NCBI RefSeq assembly: GCF_900604385.1
Contig: NZ_LR027382.1
Coordinates: 1,240,001-1,304,000, forward strand
Direction: 5' to 3'
DNA length: 64,000 nt
Source: Alistipes megaguti
Lineage (GTDB): Bacteria > Bacteroidota > Bacteroidia > Bacteroidales > Rikenellaceae
Of the stretch, positions 18,901 to 27,116 are shown piece after piece. The translations under genes were made by a program, and so were the position numbers. Below the pieces are notes generated by a model, which saw only the letters and a program-made list of their open reading frames with translations, had not been told where the DNA came from and did not search any database. Every line of letters starts with the position of its first letter. Positions within the stretch are counted from its first letter, which is position 1.

Positions 18901-20195
18901 TACTGGAAGGCGGCGATCCAGAGCGTGCCTTCGTCGATGAGCATGGCGTAGATGTCGTGCCCCGTGCTGCCGGGGTGGCGGCTTTCGCGGTAGAGGGAGA
19001 GGCTTCCGGAGCGTTCGTCGAAGCGCAGGATCCGGTTGTCGGGGGTTCCCAGCAGGTAGGAGCCGTCGCCGACCGGACAGATTGTGTTGACGACATGACC
19101 GCTGTTGGCGGGCTCCTCGCCGCGGAGCATGTAGCAGGTGAAGTCGTTGTGCGCCGGATAGAACATCACGCCGTTGTTGAGCGATCCGAACCAGAGGTTG
19201 CCCTCGCGGTCCTGCAGGGCGCTGTAGATGCTGAAGTATCCCGTGCGGGTGAATCCCGCCTCGGAGGCGTCGGCCGGATGGAGCCCCTGTTCGGAGAAGC
19301 GGAACCGGGAGGCGCCGTTTTCGGTGCAGACGAGCAGTTCGCCGGGCGAGGTTTCGCTCAGGGCGTGGATCCGCATGAGCCGGCCGTCGAAACGCGAGGC
19401 GTCGTAGTTGGTGAAGCGGCCCGTCGTGCGGTCGAAGCAGTCGAGTCCCGAAGTGACGGTCCCGAGCCAGAGGTTGCCGTAGGAGTCCTCCGTGATGGCG
19501 TCGATGGAGTTGCTCGAGAGCCCCTGCTCCTTGGTGTAGCGGGTGAATCGGCTGTCCGTTTTCGAGAAGGCGCAGAGCCCTTCGCTGTAGGTTCCCATCC
19601 AGATGGTCCCGTCGTTGCTCTGGTAGAGGGTCGAGACGTAGTCCTGCGAGAGGGAGTTCTCATCCTGGGGATTGTGGCGGTAGACGGTCAGGCGTTGGCT
19701 TTCGGGCGAGTAGCGGAACACGCCGGAGTTGACCGTCGAGATCCAGATTTCGCCGTCGGAGTCCTCGATGATCTCGATGGTCTGCCCCTCGACGGCCACG
19801 CTGTCGGGCGTCTTCAGATCGAAGTGTTCGAAGGTTTCGGTGCCGGGGTCGTAGATCTCCACGCCGTTGTCGAGCGAGAGCCAGAGGCGTTGGCGGCGGT
19901 CGATGGCCAGACGGCGGATGTTGTTGCTCGAGAGGCTGGCGGGGTTGCTCCCGGCGTGGAGGTAGTTGCGGAAGGAGTGTCCGTCGAAACGGCTCAGGCC
20001 GTTGTCCGTACCGATCCAGATGAAACCGGTGGAGTCCTGGACGATTCCGTAGACGTGGTTCGAGGGGAGTCCGTCGTTGACCGTGTAGTTTTGCGAGGGG
20101 ACGTATATGGGCAGGGGGCGGTTCTGGCTGTTTCCGCACGGGGGACAGGCGGTGATGCTCAGCACGAGGGCCGTAAGTCGGAGAAGGTTCTTCAT
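15933..20195 (-). CDS. Hybrid two-component system protein (sensor kinase, receiver, AraC-type regulator)
   Basis: The start at 20195 (MKNLLRLTALV) gives a proper signal peptide; an upstream in-frame ATG at 20219 adds eight residues that would spoil it. The 1420-residue product has periplasmic propeller repeats (about 30-680; many 'GNLWFGSLNNG'-type turns), a Y_Y_Y domain (about 690-765), a membrane segment (about 775-795), a HisKA domain with phospho-His846 in NIAHEIRTP, an ATPase domain (about 925-1050), a Pro/Glu-rich linker of about 100 residues, a receiver with phospho-Asp1210 (VSDIMM) and a C-terminal AraC-type DNA-binding domain. Such proteins sense a breakdown product in the periplasm and switch on a SusC/SusD locus. 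The adjacent minus-strand operon is the likely target. A -7 box (TAACTTTG) lies at 20224-20217. Confidence 0.93.
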   Translation of the reverse strand: MKNLLRLTALVLSITACPPCGNSQNRPLPIYVPSQNYTVNDGLPSNHVYGIVQDSTGFIWIGTDNGLSRFDGHSFRNYLHAGSNPASLSSNNIRRLAIDRRQRLWLSLDNGVEIYDPGTETFEHFDLKTPDSVAVEGQTIEIIEDSDGEIWISTVNSGVFRYSPESQRLTVYRHNPQDENSLSQDYVSTLYQSNDGTIWMGTYSEGLCAFSKTDSRFTRYTKEQGLSSNSIDAITEDSYGNLWLGTVTSGLDCFDRTTGRFTNYDASRFDGRLMRIHALSETSPGELLVCTENGASRFRFSEQGLHPADASEAGFTRTGYFSIYSALQDREGNLWFGSLNNGVMFYPAHNDFTCYMLRGEEPANSGHVVNTICPVGDGSYLLGTPDNRILRFDERSGSLSLYRESRHPGSTGHDIYAMLIDEGTLWIAAFQYGIEAVDLRSGRSRFYLNNPAEPSSRVFRLFRSSNGRIWAGTSVGLYYYDRTADRFLAMGPTSLVKSITEDLDARLWIGTSDDGIYTCDLRSNQFQHFEYRRNDSTTISRNSISALAVDRNNRVWVGTAGYGLCHYDRKLGHFIRHEELQLPGSNIVHLIPDDEYLWIATDRGLAVYCPDTGMLRSYTSADGLCSDLFVSGMGLRTPEGRILLGTTSGLCLFNPYDIIESRTVPPVTITDFVIDNQSVHPDALQPEAILHRSVGQTRHITLKHRQNALSFSFASLNYASSGNLCYRYRLDGLDNQWRSTSRRNATASYNNLSPGKYRFRVQAGYGSDNWTSPETTLTLEILPPLLLSKPALILYALLLLAGLFAGVRFLLRRTERKHREKIAEIQRQNEHRMYDQRINFFTNIAHEIRTPLSLIIGPLEYVMKSRRMNDEYGEYLTVIERNYHRLRALVDQLLDFRRIDSDNYRPRYDTCDTGTLIRELLGLFRPTLAQRNIRLDEELPPSGPMLVTDREALTKIISNLLSNAIKFARHRIRLRVWGSERGFSLEIEDDGPGIPDAELERIFEAFYQASNNTVRAGKGGVGIGLHMCRTYAEMMHGTIEASARPDGASGARFTLFLPNHPATGEEPARPAAGESPEKSARRSPKAPKASQKPEAVQCPEAPEAPSPQPETGQQTPPEPDAGPSADSPSEHRTDGEEIPAQPDRSSDTDAGSTAAPKSERRRILLVDDNPEILDFLDRILRNDYTTLSAESGEEALKLLRDREVDMVVSDIMMEGIDGIELCRTIKSQLATSHIPVILLTAKTDLASKIEGLECGADAYIEKPFSPEHLRAQIANLLVKLEEIRRHYSELPMSEFRTISHNRLDEEFIDRCREIIITHMSEPDLSVELLARELAMSRTSIFKKLKAVTGMTPNDFMKLVRLKEASRLLAEGRYRISEIGFIAGFSSSSYFAKCFARQFGVLPTEFLRNLDRRKTDPAEDS

Positions 20196-20216
20196 GGCAT
20201 TCAAGGGGTCGGTATG

Positions 20217-20224
20217 CAAAGTTA
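20217..20224 (-). promoter_or_regulatory. Bacteroidota -7 box for the hybrid regulator gene
   Basis: TAACTTTG on the minus strand fits the TAnnTTTG consensus and lies 22 bases before the regulator start at 20195. No TTTG is found at the usual 19-21 base spacing, so the -33 part is weak. Confidence 0.5.
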
Positions 20225-20387
20225 CGCATGCGCGGGCGTTGCATACGACAAAATGGTACGCAATTCGGCAAAAAACGTACCTGATGGGGCGCTGAACGCT
20301 CTTGAAGGGGTTCGGGCAGCGGGGCCCTGCGGGTCGGAATTCGTGTGAATGTGTACAAATTTATCGTCGCCCCTCGTGGACAATGTT

Positions 20388-20395
20388 TACTTTTG
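20388..20395 (+). promoter_or_regulatory. Bacteroidota -7 box for the GH89 gene
   Basis: TACTTTTG fits TAnnTTTG and lies 71 bases before the GH89 start. The upstream -33 box is not clear (the nearest candidate is TTTA at 24-base spacing). Confidence 0.45.
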
Positions 20396-20466
20396 TATTG
20401 CCGGGAGGGACCCTGCGGAGTCAGGCCTTGCGGATCAAAGATACGTCATTCACCTAAATTAAGATA

Positions 20467-23028
20467 ATGAAACGGAAACTTTTTTCGCTTGTGCTTCTTT
20501 TTACGGGGTTGTCCCTGACGCAGGGTATCTGCAAAACAACCGCCGGGAGTGAGTCGGAGCGTGCGGCCCGGGGCGTCATCGAGCGTACGCTGGGCTACGC
20601 TCCGAAGAATCTGGTTCTGGAGGTGACGGGGCGTGACTCCGTGGGCCGCGACTATTTCTCGACCGAAGTGTCGCAGGGGCGATTGATCGTCCGGGGCAGT
20701 ACGCCGGTGGCGGTCTGCCGTGGATTTTATGATTATGTGAAGGAGAATGGATACGGACTGGTCACCTGGTCGATGAATACGATCCGGTTGCCGCGGCGTT
20801 TGCCGGATCAGCCCCTGCGCACCGAGGTCTCGCCGTTCCGCCACCGCTACTACATGAATACCTGCACCTTCGGCTATACGCATCCCTACAAGAAGTGGTC
20901 CGACTGGGAGCGAGAACTCGACTGGATGGCGCTTCACGGCTTCGACATGCCGCTGGCGCCGATCGGCAGCGAGGCGATCTTTGCCCGGGTATGGCGTTCG
21001 CTGGGGCTGACCGACGAGGAGATCGGCGACTTCGTGCCGGGCCCGGCCCACCTGCCGTGGTTCCGCATGGGCAACATGAGCCGGCTCGACGGTCCGCTGA
21101 CGCAGGCCTATTACGACGAGACCCTGGCGCTCCAGCACCGGATCGTCGACCGCATGAACGAACTGGGCATGACGCCGATCTACAATGCCTTTGCGGGATT
21201 CGTCCCCGAGAGCATCCGGCGGATCTACCCCGATGTCGAGCTCTTCAAGACGGGCTGGGGCGACGGCGAGTACTACGTCTCGCACTTCATCTCGCCCGAG
21301 ACCGAACTCTTCCGCACCATAGCCGCCCGCTACATCCGGGAGTGGGAGCGCGAATTCGGCAAGTGCAAGTACTACCTGGCCGACAGTTTCAACGAGATGA
21401 AGGTGCCCTTTGCCAAGCGCGGCACTGCGGAGCGTTACGAACAGATCGCCTCCTACGGCGATGCGATCTACGAATCCATCCATGCCGTCAATCCCGATGC
21501 GGTGTGGGTGCTTCAGGGGTGGATGTTCGGTTACCAGCGCTATATCTGGGATCCGGAGAGCATCGAGGCGCTGTTCTCCAGGCTGCCGGACGAGAAGGTG
21601 CTGCTGCTGGACCTGAGCGTCGACTTCAACTACGGCATCTGGCGCAACGAGTATACGTGGAACTATGCCCCGAAACTCTACGGCAAGCATTGGGTGTACA
21701 GTACGGTTCCGAATTTCGGCGGGCGGACGTGCCCGATCGGCGATGTCGACTTCTACCTGAACGGTCATCTGCGGGCGTTGAACTCGCCGAACCGGGGCAA
21801 TCTGGTCGGCCTGGGTACGGCACCTGAAGGGGTCGAGAACAACGAGGTGCTCTACGAGGCGATCGGCGATGCGGCGTGGTCCGAGCGGGAGATTCCGGTC
21901 GAGGAGTGGCTGTGTCACTACTCGTCGTTGCGGTATGGCTCGTGTCCGGAGGAGATTGCCCGCTTCTGGAAGGGGATGCTGCAGTCGTCGTACGGCCTCT
22001 GCTCGAACCGGGCGCAGTACCGGATCCAGAAACGGCCCTACGACATCACGGGCGGACGTTATGATACGAGTCCGGCACACTTTGCGGCGATCGAGTCGTT
22101 TGTCGATGCGGCCGGTGAGCTGGGCGACAACGCCTCCTACCGGACGGATCTGGCGATGTGGGCGGGTTTCTACGCCTTCGGCAAGGCCGACATTCTGGCC
22201 GAACAGATCCACCGCTGTTACATCCTGGGACAGAAGGAGCTGGCTGCGGAGTATGAGCGTCGTTTCATCGAACTGCTCAAGGTTGCCGACCGCTTCCTGG
22301 AGTCCTGCCCGAACCTGCGGCTCGAACGGTGGGTCGACCTGGCCCGGGCGTGGGGTGAGAATCCCGGGATGAGCGACCGTTACGAGACCAATGCCCGGCG
22401 TCTGATCACGACCTGGGGTCCGGGCAAGGGCCCCGACGGGCTGAACGACTATGCCGGCCGCATCTGGTCGGGGGTGATCCGCGACTACTATGTTCCGCGC
22501 TGGCAGCACTATTTCGAGGCGGAGAAGAGCGGGGTTCCGTTCGATTTCGACGGCTGGGAGTACCGGTTTGCCGAGGAGCGGCGCGGCGTATCGCCCGTCA
22601 CTCCCTATGCCGATCCGGTTTTGGCGGCCCGGGAGCTGATCGCCCGCAACCGCGACATCAACCGCAACATGAACGGTCGCCGCGATGCGGAGTTTTCGGG
22701 ATGGACGCCGACCGATTTGAAGGATACGGTGACGCGTTTCGTCCATGTGATTGATCCTCATGTATTCAACCATATCCGGGGTGTCCGGATCCGCTGGACG
22801 CAGGGTGCGGATTCCGTCGTGCTGAAGCGGGTTCAACTCAATGGCGGCGGCCTTGTTCAGGCGGTTGCGGAGCCCGGTCAGACCATCGACCGGAACCATT
22901 CGACGGTCGAGATTCCGCTCGACGTCAAACCCTCGGAGAAGCTTCTCGGAGACATCTATCTGCACCTTGTCGTGGAGCAGCAGCAACCCCGGAGCGACTC
23001 CTACGCGCTGGTGGAGCTGATCGAGTGA
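20467..23028 (+). CDS. Alpha-N-acetylglucosaminidase, glycoside hydrolase family 89
   Basis: An 853-residue secreted or periplasmic enzyme with a signal peptide (residues 1-22). The N-terminal domain (about 28-120) is followed by a catalytic barrel with the family's marks: 'RYYMNTCTFGYTHPYKKWSDWERELDWMALHG', 'GPAHLPWFRMGNMS', the acid Glu in ADSFNEM and the nucleophile Glu in 'GTAPEGVENNEV', both matching positions known from human NAGLU. A helical C-terminal domain follows. GH89 enzymes remove terminal alpha-linked N-acetylglucosamine, for example from mucin O-glycans or heparan sulfate ends. The C-terminal 130 residues (about 725-853) look like an added beta-domain. An AmpG-like transporter gene follows 179 bases on but has its own promoter. 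Confidence 0.93.
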   Translation: MKRKLFSLVLLFTGLSLTQGICKTTAGSESERAARGVIERTLGYAPKNLVLEVTGRDSVGRDYFSTEVSQGRLIVRGSTPVAVCRGFYDYVKENGYGLVTWSMNTIRLPRRLPDQPLRTEVSPFRHRYYMNTCTFGYTHPYKKWSDWERELDWMALHGFDMPLAPIGSEAIFARVWRSLGLTDEEIGDFVPGPAHLPWFRMGNMSRLDGPLTQAYYDETLALQHRIVDRMNELGMTPIYNAFAGFVPESIRRIYPDVELFKTGWGDGEYYVSHFISPETELFRTIAARYIREWEREFGKCKYYLADSFNEMKVPFAKRGTAERYEQIASYGDAIYESIHAVNPDAVWVLQGWMFGYQRYIWDPESIEALFSRLPDEKVLLLDLSVDFNYGIWRNEYTWNYAPKLYGKHWVYSTVPNFGGRTCPIGDVDFYLNGHLRALNSPNRGNLVGLGTAPEGVENNEVLYEAIGDAAWSEREIPVEEWLCHYSSLRYGSCPEEIARFWKGMLQSSYGLCSNRAQYRIQKRPYDITGGRYDTSPAHFAAIESFVDAAGELGDNASYRTDLAMWAGFYAFGKADILAEQIHRCYILGQKELAAEYERRFIELLKVADRFLESCPNLRLERWVDLARAWGENPGMSDRYETNARRLITTWGPGKGPDGLNDYAGRIWSGVIRDYYVPRWQHYFEAEKSGVPFDFDGWEYRFAEERRGVSPVTPYADPVLAARELIARNRDINRNMNGRRDAEFSGWTPTDLKDTVTRFVHVIDPHVFNHIRGVRIRWTQGADSVVLKRVQLNGGGLVQAVAEPGQTIDRNHSTVEIPLDVKPSEKLLGDIYLHLVVEQQQPRSDSYALVELIE

Positions 23029-23057
23029 TGCGGCGCGCCGGGCGGTTGTGAACGTCT

Positions 23058-23107
23058 GCCCGTCCGGTCCGGCGGAACCCTCCGCCCGGCCGGACGGGCT
23101 CTCTTTT
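23058..23107 (+). terminator. Terminator after the GH89 gene
   Basis: A perfect 10-bp stem (GCCCGTCCGG, 23058-23067, with CCGGACGGGC, 23090-23099) and an inner GGCGGA/TCCGCC extension are followed by TCTCTTTT. It lies 30 bases after the GH89 stop. Confidence 0.8.
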
Positions 23108-23150
23108 GCCGGGAGGCGGCTGCCGGTTAGGGTGTTTGCCGGGGCGGAGT

Positions 23151-23181
23151 TTTGTGCGGACGTTTTTTTTGGTTACTTTTG
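23151..23181 (+). promoter_or_regulatory. Bacteroidota promoter for the MFS transporter gene
   Basis: TTTG (23151-23154), a 19-base spacer and TACTTTTG (23174-23181) match the Bacteroides consensus exactly. The gene starts 27 bases after the -7 box. The promoter lies after the GH89 terminator, so the two genes form separate units. Confidence 0.8.
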
Positions 23182-23207
23182 CGTCGGAAACGTTGACCTG
23201 AACCTTT

Positions 23208-24506
23208 ATGACTCCGAAGAAAGTATCTCCCCTTGCATGGGTCCCGACGGCCTACTTTGCCATGGGATTGCCCTTCATCATGCTCAGCCTGGTGGCCCCG
23301 ATCATGTTCAATGATTTCGGGATCAGCGATGCGCAGGTGGCCTTCTGGACCTCGCTGCTGATTCTTCCGTGGTCGTTGAAGCCCTTCTGGAGTCCGCTGC
23401 TGGAGATGTACCGCACGAAGAAGTTCTTCGTCGTGGCGACGCAGCTGCTATCGGGTGTATCGCTGGCGCTGGTGGCCATGGCGCTTCCGCTGCCGAACTT
23501 CTTCCCCTATGTGGTGGCGATCATGGCGGTGCTGGCCTTCAGCGGCTCGACCCACGACATTGCCCTCGACGGCCTCTACATCCACGAACTCACCCCCACG
23601 CAGCAGGCACAATACATCGGCTGGCAGGGGGCCTTCTACAACATTGCCAAGGTGACGGCCATGGGCGGTCTGGTCTATCTGGCGGGCGTTCTCGACGAAC
23701 ATTTCGGATCGCTCTACGCCTGGATGATCATCATGGGGGCGAGCGGAGCGCTGCTCTTCCTGCTGGGCATCTACCACCTGCGGATCCTCCCCTCGGGCGG
23801 AGCCGCCACGGTGCAGGCGGGGGGCAATCTGCGCTCGACGATGCGCGAGACGTGGGAGGTCTTCCGGCTCTTCTTCCGCAAACGCTACATCTGGATCTAT
23901 ATCGCGTGGATTGTCTTCTACCGCTTTGCCGAGGGGTTGGTCATCAAGATCGTGCCGCTGTTCCTCAAGTCGCCGATTGCCGACGAGGGGCTGGCGCTGA
24001 CCAAGAGCCAGATCGGACTCTACTACGGCACGTTCGGAGTGGCGGCCTTCGTCATCGGGTCGATTCTCGGCGGATACTTCATCTCGTGGCGCGGACTGAA
24101 GCGGGCGCTCTTCCCGCTGTGCTGCATCTTCAACGTGCCGTTTGCGGTCTATGCGCTGCTGGCATGGCTGCAGCCCACCAATCCGGTGATGGTCTGCGCG
24201 GCGATCGTCTTCGAATATTTCAGCTACGGCTTCGGTTATGTCGGCCTGACGCTCTTCATCATGCAGCAGGTGGCACCCGGCAAACACCAGATGGCCCACT
24301 ATGCCTTCGGTACGGCGCTGGCCAACCTCGGCGTGATGCTTCCGGGCATGATCAGCGGTGTGATCAGCGATGCCGTCGGCTATCGGGCCTTCTTCCTGTG
24401 GTCGCTGCTGGCCACGATCCCGGCCTTCATCCTCACGTGGGTGGTTCCTTTCTCGCACGACCCCGAAAAGGAGGCGCAGGAGCAGGCGGCCGAAGAGCAG
24501 GCATAG
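23208..24506 (+). CDS. Major facilitator transporter, AmpG-like
   Basis: The 432-residue product has about 12 hydrophobic membrane segments and the AmpG-family look: 'AYFAMGLPFIMLSLVAPIMF', 'WSLKPFWSPLLEMYRTKK' and 'STHDIALDGLYIHEL' (compare the D-I-A-x-D-G motif of AmpG-like carriers). AmpG itself brings anhydro-muropeptides into the cytoplasm; Bacteroidota relatives next to glycosidase genes are thought to carry amino sugars or disaccharides. A role in bringing in the N-acetylglucosamine released by the GH89 enzyme upstream is plausible but not proven. It has its own promoter and terminator. The C-terminus is Glu/Gln-rich (EKEAQEQAAEEQA). Confidence 0.82.
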   Translation: MTPKKVSPLAWVPTAYFAMGLPFIMLSLVAPIMFNDFGISDAQVAFWTSLLILPWSLKPFWSPLLEMYRTKKFFVVATQLLSGVSLALVAMALPLPNFFPYVVAIMAVLAFSGSTHDIALDGLYIHELTPTQQAQYIGWQGAFYNIAKVTAMGGLVYLAGVLDEHFGSLYAWMIIMGASGALLFLLGIYHLRILPSGGAATVQAGGNLRSTMRETWEVFRLFFRKRYIWIYIAWIVFYRFAEGLVIKIVPLFLKSPIADEGLALTKSQIGLYYGTFGVAAFVIGSILGGYFISWRGLKRALFPLCCIFNVPFAVYALLAWLQPTNPVMVCAAIVFEYFSYGFGYVGLTLFIMQQVAPGKHQMAHYAFGTALANLGVMLPGMISGVISDAVGYRAFFLWSLLATIPAFILTWVVPFSHDPEKEAQEQAAEEQA

Positions 24507-24530
24507 TCTCCGAGATACGGAAAACGTATG

Positions 24531-24568
24531 GCTACGGCCCGGAATCTGTTTCCGGGCCGTAGCTTTTT
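24531..24568 (+). terminator. Terminator after the MFS gene
   Basis: A perfect 14-bp stem (24531-24544 with 24550-24563; GCTACGGCCCGGAA) with a 5-base loop is followed by five T. It lies 24 bases after the MFS stop, between two convergent genes. Confidence 0.9.
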
Positions 24569-24651
24569 GGGGGGCATTATCGCCCGCCGTCTCCGCAGGG
24601 AGGAAAGAAGGGACCCCGCTGCCGGACTCTGTTGCCGAACTCTCCCCGTGT

Positions 24652-26649
24652 CTATTTGCCGAGGGGCTCGAAGGTCACGGCACACCCTCCGTCGGGGGCC
24701 ATGACGATGCGCAGCGAATCGGCCGAGGTCAGCTGCCGCTCCTCGATGCGATAGGCGGTGCGGAGCTCCGAGGCGGGGTCGTCGGCGTAGATGCGGGCCG
24801 TGTAGGTCACCCCGGGTCGGAGGAACCGGAGGGGCTGGACGACGGTCCGTGCCTCGGCATTGGTGCCGGCGCCGAGGAAGTAGCGTTCGCCGGCGCGGCG
24901 GGCCACGACGATCCAGTCGCCGATCTCGCCCTGCAGTGCCTCGGACCAGTCACAGTCGGCGTCGAAGTCGCGGAAGAAGCGGAAGGCCGGATGCCCCTCG
25001 TAGTTTTCGATCAGATCGGCGGCCATCTGCAGCGGTGAGTAGATGATCACCCAGTTGGCGATCTGGCGGGCGAGCGTCGTCTTGATCGAGCAGCGGGAGT
25101 TGTCGCCGTTCCACTGGATGCGTCCCGGATCGGCCTTGGCGCGGTCGTAGTAGATGTCGAAGATGCCGGGCGTGTAGTCCATCGGGCCGCTCAGCAGCCG
25201 CACGAAGGGCAGCGTGCAGAGATACTCCGAAGAGTTGCCCTCGGACCAGGCGTTCCACTCCATGCCGCGGGCCCCTTCGCGGGTCATCATGTTGGGCCAC
25301 GTGCGGCGGATGCCGGTCTCCTTGATCGGCTCGTGGACGTCGAGCATGATGCCGTACCTGGCGGCCAGCTCCACGACGCGCTGGTAGTGCTGCACGCCGT
25401 ATTGCGAATGGTGGAAGTATCCGTCCCTGAATCCGCCGGCATAACCCGTCTTGAGGGTGTGGATGCCCAGTTCGGCATAACGCTTCATGGCCCGTTCCAT
25501 CTGAGCCTCGTAGTCGGGGATGTTGCCTCCGGTCTCGTTGTGCATCCAGAGTTCGACGCCCTTGTCACGTGCGTAGCGGGCGATGCGCTCCAGATCGAAA
25601 TCGGCGTAGGGTTCCACGTAGTCGAACTGCTGGTTTCCGCCCCAGTTCTCCCAGCCGCGGTTCCAACCCTCGAACAGCACGCCCTGGATGTTGTTCGCGG
25701 CGGCGAAGTCGATGTGGCGCAGGGCATTCTTGGTCGTGGCGCCGTGGCGCGGGCCCTGGGTCCAGACCTGCGTGCCGAGGTGCATGCCCCACCAGACGCC
25801 GACGTACTTCTGGGGCCGGATCCACGAGGTGTCGTCGATCTTTGAGGGCTCGTTCAGATTCAGGATCAGCGCCGAATTGATCAGATCGACGGCCCGGCGG
25901 CCGATCTGCAACGTCCGCCACGGGGTGACGAAACACCCCTTGACGCGGGCCTTCACGCCGTCGGGCAGCGGGGTCAGTTCGGCCTTGAACGAGAGCGGAT
26001 CCTCGCGCAGCAGATGCATCTCGGGAAAGTCGTAGAGCGCCGCCTCGTGGATCGAACCGTAGAGTTCGCCGAGGTGGAACGTGAAGGGGGTGTTGGCCCG
26101 TTCGACGGCCGACAGAGGCTGCTCGCGATAGGGGAGTTCGTAGGTTTCATAGCTGCCGTCGATGCTCCACGAGAGGCCGTCCTGTGCAAAACGGAGTGTC
26201 GTGTGTTCGTCGGTGATTCGGAGCGAGTCGGCCGGCGTGCGGTATTCGTAGCGGAATCCCAGTCCGTCGTCGAACAGACGCACGCGCACGGTGAGTGCGA
26301 CCCCTTCGGGATTCTGCATCGTCACGGCCGTTTCGTTGTGATGGTCGCGGATCCGGCGGTTTTCGCCCCAGGGCTGTGTCCAGGTCACGTCGAGCGACTG
26401 CCGCTCGACGTGTTCGACCGTAAATCCCGAGGCAAGGTTGAGTCCGTCGGCCTCGAGCCCCAGCCGCGGGGCTTCGAGAAGCGGGCTCCCGTCGACGTCG
26501 ATCCTTAGGGCGGGGACTCCCCGTTCGTCGAGCGAGAGTTGAGCCCGGATGCGGCCATCGGGGGAGGTGACCAGGGTGTTGTGCGTACAGGATGAGAGGG
26601 CGGCCACTGCGGTGAGCGTTGCCAGAAGGAGGTGCAGTTTTTTCTTCAT
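24652..26649 (-). CDS. Glycoside hydrolase family 97 lipoprotein (alpha-glucosidase type)
   Basis: The start at 26649 (MKKKLHLLLATL) gives a lipoprotein signal ending in LSSC (Cys20); an upstream in-frame ATG at 26700 would hide it. The 665-residue product has a GH97 N-terminal beta-sandwich (about 25-270), a catalytic barrel and a C-terminal beta-domain. The barrel carries 'VHEPIKETGIRRTWPNMMTREGARGMEWNAW' and 'GPMDYTPG' blocks. Glutamates at HEP and at ARGMEW match the inverting branch that includes SusB of Bacteroides thetaiotaomicron, so release of glucose from alpha-glucosides is the best guess; the family also has alpha-galactosidases. It is a single-gene unit with its own promoter and is divergent from the SusC operon at 27117. 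Confidence 0.9.
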   Translation of the reverse strand: MKKKLHLLLATLTAVAALSSCTHNTLVTSPDGRIRAQLSLDERGVPALRIDVDGSPLLEAPRLGLEADGLNLASGFTVEHVERQSLDVTWTQPWGENRRIRDHHNETAVTMQNPEGVALTVRVRLFDDGLGFRYEYRTPADSLRITDEHTTLRFAQDGLSWSIDGSYETYELPYREQPLSAVERANTPFTFHLGELYGSIHEAALYDFPEMHLLREDPLSFKAELTPLPDGVKARVKGCFVTPWRTLQIGRRAVDLINSALILNLNEPSKIDDTSWIRPQKYVGVWWGMHLGTQVWTQGPRHGATTKNALRHIDFAAANNIQGVLFEGWNRGWENWGGNQQFDYVEPYADFDLERIARYARDKGVELWMHNETGGNIPDYEAQMERAMKRYAELGIHTLKTGYAGGFRDGYFHHSQYGVQHYQRVVELAARYGIMLDVHEPIKETGIRRTWPNMMTREGARGMEWNAWSEGNSSEYLCTLPFVRLLSGPMDYTPGIFDIYYDRAKADPGRIQWNGDNSRCSIKTTLARQIANWVIIYSPLQMAADLIENYEGHPAFRFFRDFDADCDWSEALQGEIGDWIVVARRAGERYFLGAGTNAEARTVVQPLRFLRPGVTYTARIYADDPASELRTAYRIEERQLTSADSLRIVMAPDGGCAVTFEPLGK

Positions 26650-26736
26650 GCCGGGTTGGTTGGAGGTCCGTAGGGTTTTGGGGTGTTCGGAGGGGCGCAT
26701 CCTTCATCATCGGGATCGCCCTTCCGAAAGGTTTCG

Positions 26737-26767
26737 CAAAGTTAGTAAAAAGGGCGGATCGGGCAAA
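26737..26767 (-). promoter_or_regulatory. Bacteroidota promoter for the GH97 gene
   Basis: On the minus strand, TTTG (26767-26764), a 19-base spacer and TAACTTTG (26744-26737) match the consensus exactly. The GH97 start is 88 bases downstream, leaving an untranslated leader of about 80 bases. Confidence 0.8.
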
Positions 26768-26987
26768 ACGGATCCGGGTGTTGACGCCGGTTTTATTTTG
26801 TAACCGGACAGGCCGATTCGGGGCCTCCGGGTTCCGAATCGGATGAATGAATAACAATTTTTTTTAGAAGATGATAATTTCTTAAATAATTTTCATAACT
26901 AATTGTCGCATAGTATTATTTTTATCCATAAACGGCCTCAGAAGCCTCTCTCGGGGGCTTTTCTGCCCGGTTTGCGAGGAGACTGAT

Positions 26988-27019
26988 TTTGTTATTTCCA
27001 AATTAAACATATAACTTTA
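26988..27019 (+). promoter_or_regulatory. Bacteroidota-type promoter for the second SusC operon
   Basis: TTTG (26988-26991), a 20-base spacer and TAACTTTA (27012-27019; one mismatch to TAnnTTTG) lie 97 bases before the SusC start. The 26850-27060 stretch is clearly AT-rich against its surroundings. The leader also holds an inverted repeat, AGTTTGTC (27065-27072) with GACAAATT (27089-27096). Apart from these and the GH97 promoter I see nothing in the 467-base gap between the two divergent genes. Confidence 0.6.
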
Positions 27020-27116
27020 AAGCGTCAACACCGGATTTTGTATATTAGTCGAACTCTAAAAACCAGTTTGTCGGGACTTTCGCGCCTTGACAAATTGAAA
27101 GCTTGTTTCTGAGCAC

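Noticed and set aside
20446..22986. 846-codon minus-strand frame opposite the GH89 gene
   Set aside because: The GH89 motifs are unmistakable on the plus strand; the opposite frame has no recognisable content.
26941..26975. Hairpin AGCCTCTCTCGGGGGCT before the second SusC operon
   Set aside because: The stem is about seven pairs with a weak T run and lies upstream of the proposed promoter, so a role as terminator or attenuator is not supported.
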